The position numbers and the translations under genes were made by a program. Below, one piece after another: positions 5,366 to 5,937 of a stretch of 5,937 nt of DNA (positions are counted from its first letter, which is position 1; every line of letters begins with the position of its first letter). Source of the stretch: Euryarchaeota archaeon UBA287 (lineage in GTDB: Archaea; Thermoplasmatota; UBA186; UBA287); NCBI GenBank assembly GCA_002495235.1, contig DAEG01000011.1, forward strand, positions 1 to 5,937, given 5' to 3'. A model generated the notes under the pieces. It was not told the DNA's origin. It worked only from the letters and a program-made list of their open reading frames with translations, and did not search any database.

Positions 5366-5926
5366 ATGGCCCTTGACAGACTGTCAGAATCCCTGAGGGG
5401 TGCCAGGGTGATAAAAAAGGGTGAGTATGATTATTTTGTCCACCCGCTGACGGACGGTATAGAGAAGATAGACCCGGGTCTTCTGATAGAGGTAGCTGAT
5501 GAGATAAACAGGATAGCGGAGAAGGACTACGAGAGGATCGTCACCGTGGAGGCGATGGGGCTCCCGGTCACCACTGCCTTCTCTCTGCTTGTCAACACGC
5601 CGTACACTATAGTCAGGAAGAGGCGCTATGGACTTGAGGGTGAGGTGGAGGTGGTGCAGAGAACCGGTTATTCTGAGAACAGACTCTATGTCAACGGACT
5701 CAGAGCGGGATGCAAGATCCTGCTGCTGGATGTTGTGATAAGCACAGGAGGCACGCTCAGAGCGGTTTTGTCAGCTCTGAGGTCGATAGGTTGTGATATA
5801 AAAGACGTGATCGTGGTCATAGAGAAGAGCGGTGAGGTGAGAGAGGACCTAGAGCGGGAGTTCGGCGTAAAGATAAAGACGCTGGTCCGCATAAGGATAG
5901 AGGATGGTAGGGTGGTGCTGGTTTGA
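5366..5926 (+). CDS. hpt: Archaeal-type hypoxanthine/guanine phosphoribosyltransferase (HGPRTase-like)
   Basis: A 186-residue cytoplasmic purine-salvage enzyme of the archaeal Hpt type. It would transfer hypoxanthine and/or guanine onto PRPP to give IMP or GMP. Signatures: L..SL..A.VIK.GEYDYFVHPLTDG (6-31), IVTVEAMGLPVTTAFS (58-73), the RKRRYGLEGEVEV..RTGYS segment (84-103) typical of this archaeal group, and the PRPP-binding loop LLLDVVISTGGTL (119-131). Length is as usual (about 180-190). One oddity: the PRPP loop of these enzymes normally has two adjacent acidic residues (VDDVISTGGT), and here the second is Val123 (GTT codon), one base change from Asp. Adenine phosphoribosyltransferase is a related alternative, but the N-terminal GEYDYFVHP block favours archaeal Hpt. 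The last bases GTTTGA contain a TTG (5923-5925) in another frame behind GGTGGTG, which could start a coupled next gene outside the window. Confidence 0.88.
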   Translation: MALDRLSESLRGARVIKKGEYDYFVHPLTDGIEKIDPGLLIEVADEINRIAEKDYERIVTVEAMGLPVTTAFSLLVNTPYTIVRKRRYGLEGEVEVVQRTGYSENRLYVNGLRAGCKILLLDVVISTGGTLRAVLSALRSIGCDIKDVIVVIEKSGEVREDLEREFGVKIKTLVRIRIEDGRVVLV

Positions 5927-5937
5927 AGCAGAGGACC

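Noticed and set aside
1..5937. CRISPR array, insertion sequence or attachment site
   Set aside because: No regularly spaced direct repeats, transposase or terminal inverted repeats were seen.

Overview
The window looks like chromosomal DNA of an anaerobic archaeon, most plausibly from the Thermoplasmatota (Thermoplasmata, Methanomassiliicoccales or a related uncultured lineage; the exact lineage is a guess). Four things point this way: a 2-oxoacid:ferredoxin oxidoreductase, an archaeal-type hypoxanthine/guanine phosphoribosyltransferase, TATA-like boxes that end about 20-21 nt before the start codons of four genes (leaderless transcripts), and heavy use of AGG/AGA and ATA codons. Genes inside operons instead carry ordinary GGAGG or GGTG Shine-Dalgarno sequences.

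Layout. Left block, + strand: the last 39 codons of a 2-oxoacid:ferredoxin oxidoreductase alpha subunit, then the beta subunit (korB), then N-acetylglucosamine-6-phosphate deacetylase (nagA). Successive genes overlap by 10 and 4 bp. Middle block, - strand, convergent with nagA across a 40-bp gap, in transcription order: nagB (glucosamine-6-phosphate deaminase), a small secreted or membrane-anchored lysozyme/lytic-transglycosylase-like protein, and a secreted, possibly lipid-anchored DUF1343/NamZ-type exo-N-acetylmuramidase (GH171), the last two overlapping by 23 bp. Right block: a YjbQ/UPF0047 protein on the - strand, and, divergent from it, an archaeal Hpt-like phosphoribosyltransferase on the + strand.

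The most interesting reading is functional. Two exported enzymes that should act on bacterial peptidoglycan sit next to the two cytoplasmic enzymes that convert GlcNAc-6-phosphate to fructose-6-phosphate plus ammonia and acetate. As far as is known, archaea do not make murein, so the locus looks like an archaeal system for breaking down and eating bacterial cell walls, or at least for using amino sugars. nagA is translationally coupled to a ferredoxin-dependent oxidoreductase, which puts the pathway beside a central fermentative enzyme. No kinase, transporter, NagZ or MurQ is encoded here, so the pathway is incomplete in this window.
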